DNA of 64,000 bases from Aliidiomarina shirensis (GTDB lineage Bacteria > Pseudomonadota > Gammaproteobacteria > Enterobacterales > Alteromonadaceae): contig NZ_PIPP01000007.1 of the NCBI RefSeq assembly GCF_003987345.1, positions 62,001 to 126,000 of the forward strand, read 5' to 3'. A model generated the notes under the pieces. That model was not told the DNA's origin and searched no databases. It saw nothing but the letters and a program-made list of their open reading frames with translations. The translations under genes and the position numbers were made by a program. Shown in pieces: positions 1 through 8,389 of the stretch (its first letter is position 1; every line of letters starts with the position of its first letter).

Positions 1-646
1 TCAGCGTTGTTCTGCCCTGCGCGTACTGTATGTGCAAGATGATATTGCCGACCGCATTATTGAGTTGCTTAAGGGCGCAATGCAGGAGTTACTCGTTGGC
101 GATCCGATCGAATACAAAACTGATGTCGGCCCAGTGATCGATGGTATAGCGAAAACTAACTTGGAACAGCACATTATCGATATCCAGCACGTAGGGAAAT
201 TGATTGCTGAAGCGCCAATGCCAGATTTTACCAATAACGGTACTTTCGTAGCGCCAACTGCGATTGAAATTGATTCGATCAGCCAGTTAGTGCGCGAAAA
301 CTTTGGTCCAATTCTGCACATTATTCGCTTCAAACGCGAAAATTTAGATGCTGTGATTGACGACATTAACAACACTGGTTTTGGCTTAACCTTCGGTATT
401 CACAGCCGTAACGAAAGCTTCGCCTATGATGTTGCGAAACGGATCAAGGCGGGTAATGTGTACATCAACCGGAACCAGGTTGGTGCTGTAGTTGGTGTGC
501 AACCGTTCGGTGGCCGTGGGTTGTCAGGTACTGGCCCGAAAGCCGGTGGACCACACTACTTATACGCATTTATGACTGAGAAAACATTCACCGATAACAT
601 TACCGCAGTGGGCGGGAATGCTACGCTGTTATCTCTTGGTGATTAA
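1..646 (+). CDS. putA: Bifunctional proline dehydrogenase/P5C dehydrogenase PutA, C-terminal part (5' end outside window)
   Basis: Only the last 214 residues are present, in the frame starting at base 2. They are the end of the aldehyde-dehydrogenase (L-glutamate-gamma-semialdehyde dehydrogenase) domain, which oxidises P5C-derived semialdehyde to glutamate with NAD+. The catalytic cysteine lies in the third visible codon, in the motif QRCSALRVL. The segment NRNQVGAVVGVQPFGGRGLSGTG and the ending NATLLSLGD are typical of PutA rather than of single-domain aldehyde dehydrogenases. The protein ends soon after the catalytic domain. The proline dehydrogenase domain and any DNA-binding domain lie outside the window, so self-regulation by PutA cannot be judged. 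An intrinsic terminator follows 15 bases after the stop. Confidence 0.95.
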   Translation, partial: QRCSALRVLYVQDDIADRIIELLKGAMQELLVGDPIEYKTDVGPVIDGIAKTNLEQHIIDIQHVGKLIAEAPMPDFTNNGTFVAPTAIEIDSISQLVRENFGPILHIIRFKRENLDAVIDDINNTGFGLTFGIHSRNESFAYDVAKRIKAGNVYINRNQVGAVVGVQPFGGRGLSGTGPKAGGPHYLYAFMTEKTFTDNITAVGGNATLLSLGD

Positions 647-660
647 AATCGAACGAATAT

Positions 661-692
661 AAAAAAGGGAGGCTAAGCGCCTCCCTTTTTTT
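661..692 (+). terminator. Rho-independent terminator of putA
   Basis: A perfect 7-bp stem GGGAGGC/GCCTCCC (667-673 with 679-685) encloses a 5-base loop. It is preceded by an A-run and followed by seven T residues. It lies directly after the putA stop and before a convergent small gene, so it probably ends putA transcription and may act in both directions. Confidence 0.9.
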
Positions 693-716
693 AAACAAAA
701 ATTGCGAACAAATTCG

Positions 717-884
717 CTAACCTTTGGGACCCAATAAAAACCACAATACAAAGCCTATTACAGGCATAAGAAGTATGATCACAATCCAAAGCACTTTGTT
801 ACCAGTACTCGCTCCGCTCTGAACTGTGCCAACAATTGCGTAGATATCTAGAATAAGTACAATTAAACCTAAAAGTCCTGACAC
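717..884 (-). CDS. Small membrane protein with PLDc_N-like domain (55 aa)
   Basis: This short gene fills the gap between putA and rlmD on the minus strand. It has a GTG start at 884 with GGAGG five bases upstream (plus-strand 890-894); a second in-frame GTG two codons earlier overlaps that Shine-Dalgarno sequence. The product has two hydrophobic segments (about residues 4-20 and 31-51) joined by a polar turn with the motif STGNKVLWI. It ends in a VLWFLLGPKG tail. This layout matches the short phospholipase D nuclease N-terminal (PLDc_N) family, a membrane anchor module often found alone in bacteria. No catalytic HKD motif is present, so it is not a phospholipase. Function is unknown. Confidence 0.8.
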   Translation of the reverse strand: MSGLLGLIVLILDIYAIVGTVQSGASTGNKVLWIVIILLMPVIGFVLWFLLGPKG

Positions 885-1036
885 ATCCACCTCCACTGTT
901 TACTTCTTCAATAACTAAAATATTTTTCAATAACTTAGTTTCCAATATAAAAGTAGCACAAGCTCCGCGATTAGATAGTTAATTTAAGGTAAACTACTAT
1001 TTCACATTAAAATTTATACGGAACTTACTAGCACTT

Positions 1037-2515
1037 ATGGCTTCATTGTTCGATCGTTATCAGAAAGAAAAACGCCTAAAAAAGAACGCCCAAAAAGTTA
1101 AGGCACAAACACAAAAATCGCCACAGCAAACTGCGGCGAAAAGCGATCTGAACGTAAGTAATGCGCTTACCGTTATTCGTTTAAGCCATGAAGGAAGAGG
1201 TGTAGCGCGAGATGCTCTGGGTAAAACTATGTTTATTAGTGGTGCCTTACCCGGCGAAGAAGTCACTGCACAAGTCACCCAGAGCCGAAGTAAATATAAC
1301 AATGCTGTGATTAGTACATTACATAAAGCGAGTGACGATCGCGTAGAACCGCCCTGCCCCCACTTTGAACAATGCGGCGGCTGCAATTTACAACACTTCC
1401 AGCATTCGGCACAAATAGCCTTCAAGCAAAGCGTTATTACCGAGCACTTGCAACGCGCCAATATAATTGATGAGCAAACTCAGCATGCCGCACCTATTGG
1501 TTCTGCGCCCTACGGCTACCGACGCAAAGCCCGATTAGGCGTAACACGAACCAAATCTCAGGGCTTAGTGCTCGGTTTTCGCGAACGCAACAGCAAACGC
1601 CTCACAACAATCCAGCAGTGTCCGATTTTGGTACCCCAGTTACAGCCATTAGTTGGCGAATTGCAGAGTTTATTGCCTCGTTTACGCGGCCAAGGCCATA
1701 TCGGACATATCGAGCTAATTGCCGAAGCCCAGCAAGCGAATATTATCCTGCGCATTACCCAGCCCTTACATGAAGGTGATCAGCGAACATGGTTTGATTG
1801 GGCAGAGCAACTGGGCGTTCGGCTGATTATAGCAAGTACTATGCACGCCCAACAAAGTGAGGAGCGCGAAATAGCGGATAGTGAAAATGATCTTCCGGAG
1901 CGCCTTCACTATGAGCAACTCTATCCGGTAAGCAGCGAAACACCTCAGTTTAGTTATACACTAGGCGAGCTAACCATCCATTTTAATGCAAGTGATTTTC
2001 TACAAGTGAATCAAGAGGTCAACCAACAAATGGTGAGCCAAGCATTAAATTGGTTAAATCTTTCTGGATCGGAACAAGTGCTTGATTTGTTTTGTGGTTT
2101 CGGGAATTTCACGCTTCCTTTGGCGCAATACGCAAAGCGCGTCGTTGGCATAGAAGGCGTTGCTAGCCAAGTTGCTCAAGGCACTGTGAACGCGAAAGCA
2201 AATAGCCTCAATAACATTACGTTTCTCTGCACGGACTTGAATAAACCCATCGCAAATTTCAGTTGGGCTAAGGAAAAATTTGATGTGGTTTTGCTCGATC
2301 CACCACGCGCGGGCGCAGAAGAAATCTGTTCACAGTTGAGCCACCTAGGCGCACAGAAAATTTTATATGTTTCTTGCAATCCAATTACCTTGGCAAGAGA
2401 TGCCGCGATCCTTAAAGAACAAGGTTATCAACTTACAAAATACGGAATGCTAGATATGTTCCCGCAAACGGCACATATGGAGAGTATGGCGCTTTTCACA
2501 CGCGTGAGCTCATAA
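1037..2515 (+). CDS. rlmD: 23S rRNA (uracil(1939)-C(5))-methyltransferase RlmD
   Basis: This SAM-dependent enzyme methylates U1939 of 23S rRNA. The 492-residue protein has a lysine-rich N-terminus, a TRAM RNA-binding domain (about 40-100), and an iron-sulfur cluster site with C107, C113 and C116 (CPHFEQCGGC) plus C195. The C-terminal Rossmann methyltransferase carries VLDLFCGFGNF, the LDPPRAG motif and the catalytic cysteine C447 in YVSCNP. The length is a little above that of E. coli RlmD (433) because of the basic N-terminal tail and an acidic insert near residues 275-290. In many gammaproteobacteria relA follows this gene; here a convergent YaiI-family gene follows 16 bases later. Confidence 0.95.
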   Translation: MASLFDRYQKEKRLKKNAQKVKAQTQKSPQQTAAKSDLNVSNALTVIRLSHEGRGVARDALGKTMFISGALPGEEVTAQVTQSRSKYNNAVISTLHKASDDRVEPPCPHFEQCGGCNLQHFQHSAQIAFKQSVITEHLQRANIIDEQTQHAAPIGSAPYGYRRKARLGVTRTKSQGLVLGFRERNSKRLTTIQQCPILVPQLQPLVGELQSLLPRLRGQGHIGHIELIAEAQQANIILRITQPLHEGDQRTWFDWAEQLGVRLIIASTMHAQQSEEREIADSENDLPERLHYEQLYPVSSETPQFSYTLGELTIHFNASDFLQVNQEVNQQMVSQALNWLNLSGSEQVLDLFCGFGNFTLPLAQYAKRVVGIEGVASQVAQGTVNAKANSLNNITFLCTDLNKPIANFSWAKEKFDVVLLDPPRAGAEEICSQLSHLGAQKILYVSCNPITLARDAAILKEQGYQLTKYGMLDMFPQTAHMESMALFTRVSS

Positions 2516-2531
2516 GTACCAAAGCGCGGGG

Positions 2532-2978
2532 TTAACTACTTCGCGCTAAAATTCGATCGAGGTGATCAGCAAAGTTTTTTCGATCAGTTTGGCTAAGGGG
2601 TGGTGGCCCACCACTTTGCACGCCGCTTGCTCGCATGGTATCCATGAAGTCACGAATATTTAACCGAGCTCCGATATTCTCTTGCGTGAACAGCTCACCC
2701 CGAGGACTTAATGCTTGTCCGCCTTTCGCTAATATATCTGCGGCCAACGGAATATCGCTAGTTATAACTAAATCGCCAGGCTCAACTAAACGCACTATTT
2801 CATTATCCGCCACATCAAACCCGGCACCAACTACCAACACTTTTATCCACGGTGAAGGTGGCACTTTTATGCGTTGGTTCGCAACTAATGTTAATTGCAT
2901 TTTTTTCCGCGTTGCCGCCCGAAACATTACTTCCCGAATTTGAACCGGACATGCATCGGCATCGATCCATAAATTCAT
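2532..2978 (-). CDS. YaiI/YqxD family protein (UPF0178, DUF188)
   Basis: The 148-residue protein begins [12 protein letters not shown], the acidic N-terminal motif of the YaiI/YqxD family. The family is related to PIN/NYN-type nuclease folds, but no activity is established. Further family features are the LVANQ segment, [16 protein letters not shown] and the [15 protein letters not shown] motif near the C-terminus. Its ATG follows the TAG stop of the upstream protease gene with no bases between (stop at 2979-2981, start at 2978), so the two genes are probably co-transcribed and translationally coupled. It converges with rlmD. The reason for coupling to a secreted protease is not evident. Confidence 0.9.
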   Translation of the reverse strand: MNLWIDADACPVQIREVMFRAATRKKMQLTLVANQRIKVPPSPWIKVLVVGAGFDVADNEIVRLVEPGDLVITSDIPLAADILAKGGQALSPRGELFTQENIGARLNIRDFMDTMRASGVQSGGPPPLSQTDRKNFADHLDRILARSS

Positions 2979-4676
2979 CTATTCAACCTGTGTTTCAATT
3001 TCAGTAATACGCAGTTCACCTTTCACCCACACAGATTCTTGAAAACTCCCCACCCAGATGTCATAGATGCCATCCATAGCTTCGTTGAATATTAAACTCG
3101 GGTTTAAGGTATTATCATTTGCGTCATCGTTGCAGTGCCAACTTCCATCTGGAGCGTTCACCACCAACACCGGGTCCAACTCCGTATCTTCGGCTTTAAA
3201 ATAAAACTGCAATAGCGCTGCCGCACCTTCCCAATGCAACCGGTAGTCCGGCCGTGAACTGGCATAACCCACACAGCTTTCAATGTCTGTGTTAGCTAAA
3301 TTAACTGCACCCCCACCCATAATTTCAATGGTATGCGGATCCGGTATAAAACCTTGCGCCAAGTGTGCTTGACCAGAATATGGTTCACCACTAAAGTTCA
3401 AGCTTGCGATAACATTTTCCGCTGTGAGTAACGTCGTGTTTGATAATCCCAAATCGCCCGTAATGAAACTATCGGCTAAATAGCTACCCACCCAAATATC
3501 GTACTGCCCTACATCTGCATTCTCGATCACAATCCCGGGATTCAACGAGGTGCTCTCATAATCATCATTGCAATACCAATCACCATTCGGCGCATTCACC
3601 AGTAACGATGTATCGTCAGAACTTTCATTACTCACGAAACTAACAAACAAGGTAGCTTGTTCTTCTGTAAGCATAAGCCGGAAATCAGGTGCAGAAGCAA
3701 CATACCCCAAGCACTCACCGCCTAAGTAACGTGAGTTTATACTTCCGCCGGAAATAATCTCGTGCTGGTACATTGAGGCCAGATCTTCTGTGTTTAAAGA
3801 AGCGGAACCAAACCCTGGCTCCTTACTAAAATCCAAACGCTCGTCATCACTGCGCGTTGCCTCGGCCCAATCATTTAGCAGCTCATCCTCGTCGTCGATA
3901 ATCGCCAGCGCAAACTCAGCCGCGAATAACGAGCCAAGGCGGCTACCCGTTACTTCCTGGTTTGCCACATAACTGGGAATACCAATAAATTCACCACGGC
4001 TGTTCACGACCGTTCCGCCGCTATTTCCTGGCGATATTTCCGCATTGGTGCGATACCATAGTGGTAAACGCTGGCCTTTATATTCACCATATTGGACGGC
4101 GGAAATGATACCCGTGGTATACACCATTTCATCTTCAACTACGCCCGGATAGCCAAAAACGCCGACATGCTCACCCCTGCGAGTTTCCGTTGCTGGGGCG
4201 GCCAAAGTTAATTCGCTGAACGGGAAGCCATACTGCCCTTGCAGTAAATCTTCTGGTGTTATCGGATTCCCTTCTAAATCGCTAACAATACGCAACACAG
4301 CGATGTCGTAGCCATCGGAAAAACCCTTTAGCTCAGCTTTAAATTTGAGTTCCGCTGGCGCGTTCAAATCGGAAAGAACAGCAATATCAGCTTCATTAAA
4401 GCCTTCCATCACGTGCTTGTTGGTTAACACTAATACTTCATTATTGCGGATGAGAAGGCTACCAGAGCCAGCACCATCAGCAACTTTAACTTGCACCACA
4501 GCACGCGATATCTGATCAATATCATAATCCTGCGCAAACGCTGCAATTGAGGTACTTAACCACAAACAGGTGAACAGCAACACACTGGCTAGAATAGCCC
4601 GGAAGTGCTGCTTTAACTCGATAAAAGGCTGTTTAGAAACGAAAGTACGATTCGAAGCTTCAATTTTTACTGGCAT
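2979..4676 (-). CDS. Secreted trypsin-like serine protease with two C-terminal repeat domains
   Basis: The protein (565 residues from the chosen ATG) has a basic N-terminus and a hydrophobic export segment (AILASVLLFTCLWLSTSIAAFA) ending in an A-F-A cleavage-like site. The S1-family catalytic triad is visible: His in LTNKHVMEG, Asp in GYDIAVLRI, and Ser in SPGNSGGTVVN. This places it with trypsin/DegP-like proteases. No PDZ domain follows. Instead there are two homologous blocks of about 110 residues, each with a C-x-GY...PDxRL segment, a VNAPxGxWxCNDD motif and a YDIWVGS ending. The ATG at 4676 has GGA a few bases upstream; a GTG 15 codons earlier (4721) lacks a ribosome-binding site. It is coupled to the YaiI-family gene. 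Substrate unknown. Confidence 0.85.
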   Translation of the reverse strand: MPVKIEASNRTFVSKQPFIELKQHFRAILASVLLFTCLWLSTSIAAFAQDYDIDQISRAVVQVKVADGAGSGSLLIRNNEVLVLTNKHVMEGFNEADIAVLSDLNAPAELKFKAELKGFSDGYDIAVLRIVSDLEGNPITPEDLLQGQYGFPFSELTLAAPATETRRGEHVGVFGYPGVVEDEMVYTTGIISAVQYGEYKGQRLPLWYRTNAEISPGNSGGTVVNSRGEFIGIPSYVANQEVTGSRLGSLFAAEFALAIIDDEDELLNDWAEATRSDDERLDFSKEPGFGSASLNTEDLASMYQHEIISGGSINSRYLGGECLGYVASAPDFRLMLTEEQATLFVSFVSNESSDDTSLLVNAPNGDWYCNDDYESTSLNPGIVIENADVGQYDIWVGSYLADSFITGDLGLSNTTLLTAENVIASLNFSGEPYSGQAHLAQGFIPDPHTIEIMGGGAVNLANTDIESCVGYASSRPDYRLHWEGAAALLQFYFKAEDTELDPVLVVNAPDGSWHCNDDANDNTLNPSLIFNEAMDGIYDIWVGSFQESVWVKGELRITEIETQVE

Positions 4677-4801
4677 AGTATTTCCAAGGCCGCGGGTAAT
4701 CTTTCTATTGTTATCTTGCACGAGAGAAAAGACAACATTTTCTGAGCATTGAAGAACAAAGTTATAAAAAAATGCGAAATTTATCTATTCGGTAAAACCC
4801 G

Positions 4802-6268
4802 CTAACGTGTATTAGCGGAATAACCACGTTCCCGGATCTTCTTTTGTTGCAGTAATTCAGAAACCCGGCTTACGGCACTGTCCACCGTTTCATTTTGAGT
4901 AATCTCAATAACCGCATACTTTATTTCCAGCGGCTCTTTTAATCTATCGATACTCATATAGCTGAGCTTCAGCATCATGTGCTCAGCAAAGCGTTGCGCT
5001 GAATCGTGCGTTAACGCCGGCATTAACAACATAAACGAATTACTACTCAATCGGCCTATAATATCTGATTGGCGTAACTCTGAACGCAAATATTTCGATA
5101 CATTCACCAAAACATCATCACCAACTACATGGCCATAATTGTTGTTAATTGCGCGAAAATGGCAAATATCAAACGCTAAAAGTGAAACCGGAAACTGGTT
5201 TCGATAACTTCGCTCAAACTCTTCTTCCGCAGAATCTAAAAAATAACTACGGTTCGCCACCCCCGTAAGATGATCGTTTTGGGTTTGGTACTGTAAGTTC
5301 TGTGATTGCGAAAGCATTAACGGTACCGCCAAGCCGAAATATACCGTCACTGCGATAACCGAAATTGCGAATTGAAAGATTATGGCACTTTCATCAAGTG
5401 AAAATAATGCTACCCCGAGAGCTATTGCAATACAGAAAATGGTTAAGCTAAGTACCGCGCGTAAAGCATTTTCTGTGTATGCGATCCACATCTGTGGAAT
5501 AACCAAAAAGAATACTCCAAAAGCTACATCTGGATTTTCGAACCACCATGAGAGTACGATCAAGCAAAGCAACAAGGTTAGGTTTATCGTCAGCTTCATG
5601 GCATAGCGATAAACTGGAGCGGGCTGCGTACTAATGCGCAGGCGGCGTAACCAAGCAGAGTACATGGGCGTTTTCCAAACAAGCAGCGCTAGAAAAAGAG
5701 GCGTCAGTACAAAAACGCCTACCATGTCGCCAATCCATCGTAACAACCAATCATTGTATAAGTTAAAAATGGAAAGCGTACCCGCACTTATCTGTACCTG
5801 AACGCCAAAAAATGAAGCAAGCAACGATGTAATAAAGCCCAACGCCAAAAAACCTAGAATAATCGCTGGCAATGTGCGGATTACATGCATACGTATAAAT
5901 TGGCGCAAGAACAAAGCACCAACCCCATAAGAAAAAACATGGGCTAATGTCGACGATGTACTATTCACGAATAAAGCGAGCAACTCCGTATCAAGCGCAT
6001 ACATTCCATCGATCCAGAAGGCGGTAATGTAACTAGCAACAATAATTGGCAACGTTCCACGCCAGCCATACAGAAGAATAACTGCGAAGCTCAAACCTGC
6101 GGGCGGATACCAAATACTAGTAAACGGAGCATACTCGAGAACAAATGAAATTCGCCAAAGGCAAACCCAAACAACACAAATAACCAGACCCCGAAACCAG
6201 CCCAGTTGCTGTTCGGCCGATTCCGGCTCCTGCACATCGCGTAACTTACTAAAAGGAGAATCAATCAT
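4802..6268 (-). CDS. MASE1-domain membrane protein with degenerate GGDEF domain
   Basis: The 488-residue protein has about eight to ten membrane segments in its first 310 residues (MASE1-type sensor, with WYPPAGLSFA near residue 53). A GGDEF domain starts near residue 330 with NDHLTGVANR. The conserved FDICHFRAINNNYGHVVGDDVL segment is intact. The catalytic signature, normally GG(D/E)EF, reads SSNSF (plus-strand 5033-5047), so diguanylate cyclase activity is unlikely. An RQSD sequence sits exactly five residues before it, matching the RxxD inhibitory (I) site, so it may bind c-di-GMP as a receptor. It is a single gene between an intergenic region and the fadE terminator; no strong ribosome-binding site is visible. 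Confidence 0.88.
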   Translation of the reverse strand: MIDSPFSKLRDVQEPESAEQQLGWFRGLVICVVWVCLWRISFVLEYAPFTSIWYPPAGLSFAVILLYGWRGTLPIIVASYITAFWIDGMYALDTELLALFVNSTSSTLAHVFSYGVGALFLRQFIRMHVIRTLPAIILGFLALGFITSLLASFFGVQVQISAGTLSIFNLYNDWLLRWIGDMVGVFVLTPLFLALLVWKTPMYSAWLRRLRISTQPAPVYRYAMKLTINLTLLLCLIVLSWWFENPDVAFGVFFLVIPQMWIAYTENALRAVLSLTIFCIAIALGVALFSLDESAIIFQFAISVIAVTVYFGLAVPLMLSQSQNLQYQTQNDHLTGVANRSYFLDSAEEEFERSYRNQFPVSLLAFDICHFRAINNNYGHVVGDDVLVNVSKYLRSELRQSDIIGRLSSNSFMLLMPALTHDSAQRFAEHMMLKLSYMSIDRLKEPLEIKYAVIEITQNETVDSAVSRVSELLQQKKIRERGYSANTR

Positions 6269-6372
6269 GATTTTTATTATAATTTTCCAAAGTGATCACG
6301 AAGTTAAAATACGCTATCAAACCTATGCTGGCAACTCTGCAATTGTTGGCCGAAACAAGCGCTTTTCGATAT

Positions 6373-6409
6373 AAAAAACCCCGCCCACTTTAATAAGCGG
6401 GCGGGGTTT
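6373..6409 (-). terminator. Intrinsic terminator of the acyl-CoA dehydrogenase gene
   Basis: A perfect 8-bp GC stem CCCCGCCC/GGGCGGGG (6379-6386 with 6399-6406) is flanked by an A-run on the plus strand. On the minus strand this gives a hairpin followed by a T-run, about 45 bases after the acyl-CoA dehydrogenase stop. Confidence 0.88.
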
Positions 6410-6453
6410 AATTTAACGCTTTGAGAAAACTAAGCGGCGATAGCTTAACGCTA

Positions 6454-8232
6454 TTAAAACTCGTTATCACCGAAGCTAAACAAGCTCTCTGAACCAGCAT
6501 CAATAGATGCCACAATGCCATGAATCCGAGGTAGTAGTTTGGCAAAGTAGAACTTCGCTGTTTTCACTTTACTCGTAGCAAAATCGCCCAAATCCCGGTT
6601 AGATTCTGCAACTTGCGCCATCCGCAGCCACAAATATCCATAGGCTACGTAGCCAACAAGATTTAAATAATCCACAGCTACGCTGTTGATTAGGTTTTCA
6701 TCACCGCGGAAATTAGTAAGGACATCTTTCGAAACACGTTCCAGTTCCGTTAATGCTGAATCGAGTTGTTTAAATTCCGCGGAACACTGCCCCGAATCTT
6801 GCGCCAGAAACGTTTTGATTTCCTGTGCTAACGGCTGCAGTAAAGCGCCTCCCGAGCCTACAATTTTACGGCCGAGTAAATCAAGCGCTTGGATACCATT
6901 AGTACCTTCATAAATTTGCGCGATACGGCAATCACGCACCCATTGTTCCTGGCCCCACTCGCGCACAAAACCATGACCACCTAATATCTGTTGCCCAGCT
7001 ATAGTTGCTTCTAAACCGGTATCCGTCATGAATGCTTTAGCAACAGGCGTTAGCAACTGTACCAGCGCCTCTGCAGCTTCTCGCGCTTCTGCAGTTTCCG
7101 CATATTTAGCCCGATCTAGCTGTTGTCCTACATAACTGGAAAACGCTCGGCCACCTTCAACAAACGCCTTCATTGTTAGTAGCATACGGCGAACATCACC
7201 ATGGACAATTAACGGATCCGCTTCAGCATTGGTGTCTTGCGTAGCTTTAGCACCGCGCCCTTGGCGTCGATCAAGTGCGTAATCTAATGCCGTAACGTAG
7301 GAGCGAGCGGCGGCGCCTAACCCTTGAATACCCACACCTAAACGCTCATAGTTCATCATCGTGAACATAGCAGCTAAACCACGGTGTGGTTCGCCTACAA
7401 GCCAACCTTTAGCGCCATCAAAGTTCATGACACAGGTTGCCGACGCATGAATACCCATTTTGTGTTCAACAGAGCCCGCTTTTGCGGCATTTCGCTCGCC
7501 GATCGAGCCATCTTCATTCACCAAGAATTTTGGTACCACGAACAACGAAATCCCTTTAGTCCCCGGAGGCGCGTCAGGTAATTTTGCCAACACTAAATGA
7601 ACAATGTTCTCGGTAAGATCGTGTTCACCACCGGTTATGAATATCTTTGTACCCGTGATGCTGAAACTATCGTCCTCATTCGGCACGGCTTTCGTGCGAA
7701 TAATGCCAAGATCAGTACCCGCATGAGGCTCGGTTAGGCACATTGTGCCTGTCCAATCACCAGCAACAAGGCGTGGCAAATATATATCCTTTAATTCGTC
7801 GCTAGCATGCAGATCGAGCGACATAATCGCGCCCGCAGTTAGACCAGAGTACAGCGAAAAGGAAATATCAGATGCACACATCATTTCTTCATATTGCGCA
7901 GAAAGCACTTTCGGCATGCCCATGCCGCCAAACTCAGGATTAGCCGTTACGCCAACCCAGCCACCTTCGGCTAGCTGGCGGAATTGTTCTTTATAGCCCT
8001 TAGGAGTAGTTACCACGCCATCTGCAAAGGAAATGCCCTCTTCGTCAGCAGCTCTCGCATTTGGTGCAATAAGTGTGGAGGTGAGCTTTGCAGCTTCATC
8101 AAGAATAGCGCGAGCGGTATCAGGATCGATAACCTCACTCATTTTTGGCATTTCAGCCCAATCATCACCTACTTTCAGAACATCATGCAGTACAAAATTC
8201 ATATCTTGTAGCGCAACGCGATAATCACTCAT
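6454..8232 (-). CDS. Acyl-CoA dehydrogenase (long form, DmdC/FadE-like)
   Basis: This FAD enzyme carries out the first dehydrogenation step of beta-oxidation on an acyl-CoA. At 592 residues it belongs to the long acyl-CoA dehydrogenase group with an extra C-terminal domain, the same group as DmdC (3-methylmercaptopropionyl-CoA dehydrogenase). Seen in the sequence: FAD/substrate motifs CLTEPHAGTDLG and ITGTKIFITGGEHD, the QILGGHGFVREW motif, the catalytic Glu in IYEGTNGIQALDLLGRK, and an extra helical tail of about 140 residues. The substrate cannot be told from sequence; general fatty acyl-CoA is more likely than DMSP breakdown, since no dmd genes are nearby. It is transcribed alone and has a candidate PsrA operator about 100 bases upstream. 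Confidence 0.9.
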   Translation of the reverse strand: MSDYRVALQDMNFVLHDVLKVGDDWAEMPKMSEVIDPDTARAILDEAAKLTSTLIAPNARAADEEGISFADGVVTTPKGYKEQFRQLAEGGWVGVTANPEFGGMGMPKVLSAQYEEMMCASDISFSLYSGLTAGAIMSLDLHASDELKDIYLPRLVAGDWTGTMCLTEPHAGTDLGIIRTKAVPNEDDSFSITGTKIFITGGEHDLTENIVHLVLAKLPDAPPGTKGISLFVVPKFLVNEDGSIGERNAAKAGSVEHKMGIHASATCVMNFDGAKGWLVGEPHRGLAAMFTMMNYERLGVGIQGLGAAARSYVTALDYALDRRQGRGAKATQDTNAEADPLIVHGDVRRMLLTMKAFVEGGRAFSSYVGQQLDRAKYAETAEAREAAEALVQLLTPVAKAFMTDTGLEATIAGQQILGGHGFVREWGQEQWVRDCRIAQIYEGTNGIQALDLLGRKIVGSGGALLQPLAQEIKTFLAQDSGQCSAEFKQLDSALTELERVSKDVLTNFRGDENLINSVAVDYLNLVGYVAYGYLWLRMAQVAESNRDLGDFATSKVKTAKFYFAKLLPRIHGIVASIDAGSESLFSFGDNEF

Positions 8233-8329
8233 AAAAACACTCCCGTTGATTGTACTTAGCCTCTACAAAGCAGGCCAACTGCGCCTATTTCGCCCATTCA
8301 TTTAGCCGAAAGCTTCAATTCAGGCGATT

Positions 8330-8346
8330 TTCAAACGCTTGTTTAA
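8330..8346. promoter_or_regulatory. Candidate PsrA fatty-acid regulator operator
   Basis: The site TTCAAACGCTTGTTTAA fits the described PsrA consensus (G/C)AAAC-N2-4-GTTT(G/C), except for the last base of the second half. PsrA is the TetR-type repressor of beta-oxidation genes in many gammaproteobacteria. The site lies about 100 bases upstream of the acyl-CoA dehydrogenase start. Binding is inferred only. Confidence 0.4.
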
Positions 8347-8389
8347 TTTGAGCGTATCATCGCAAAGGTACAACCAGTTCGCAAGTGTT

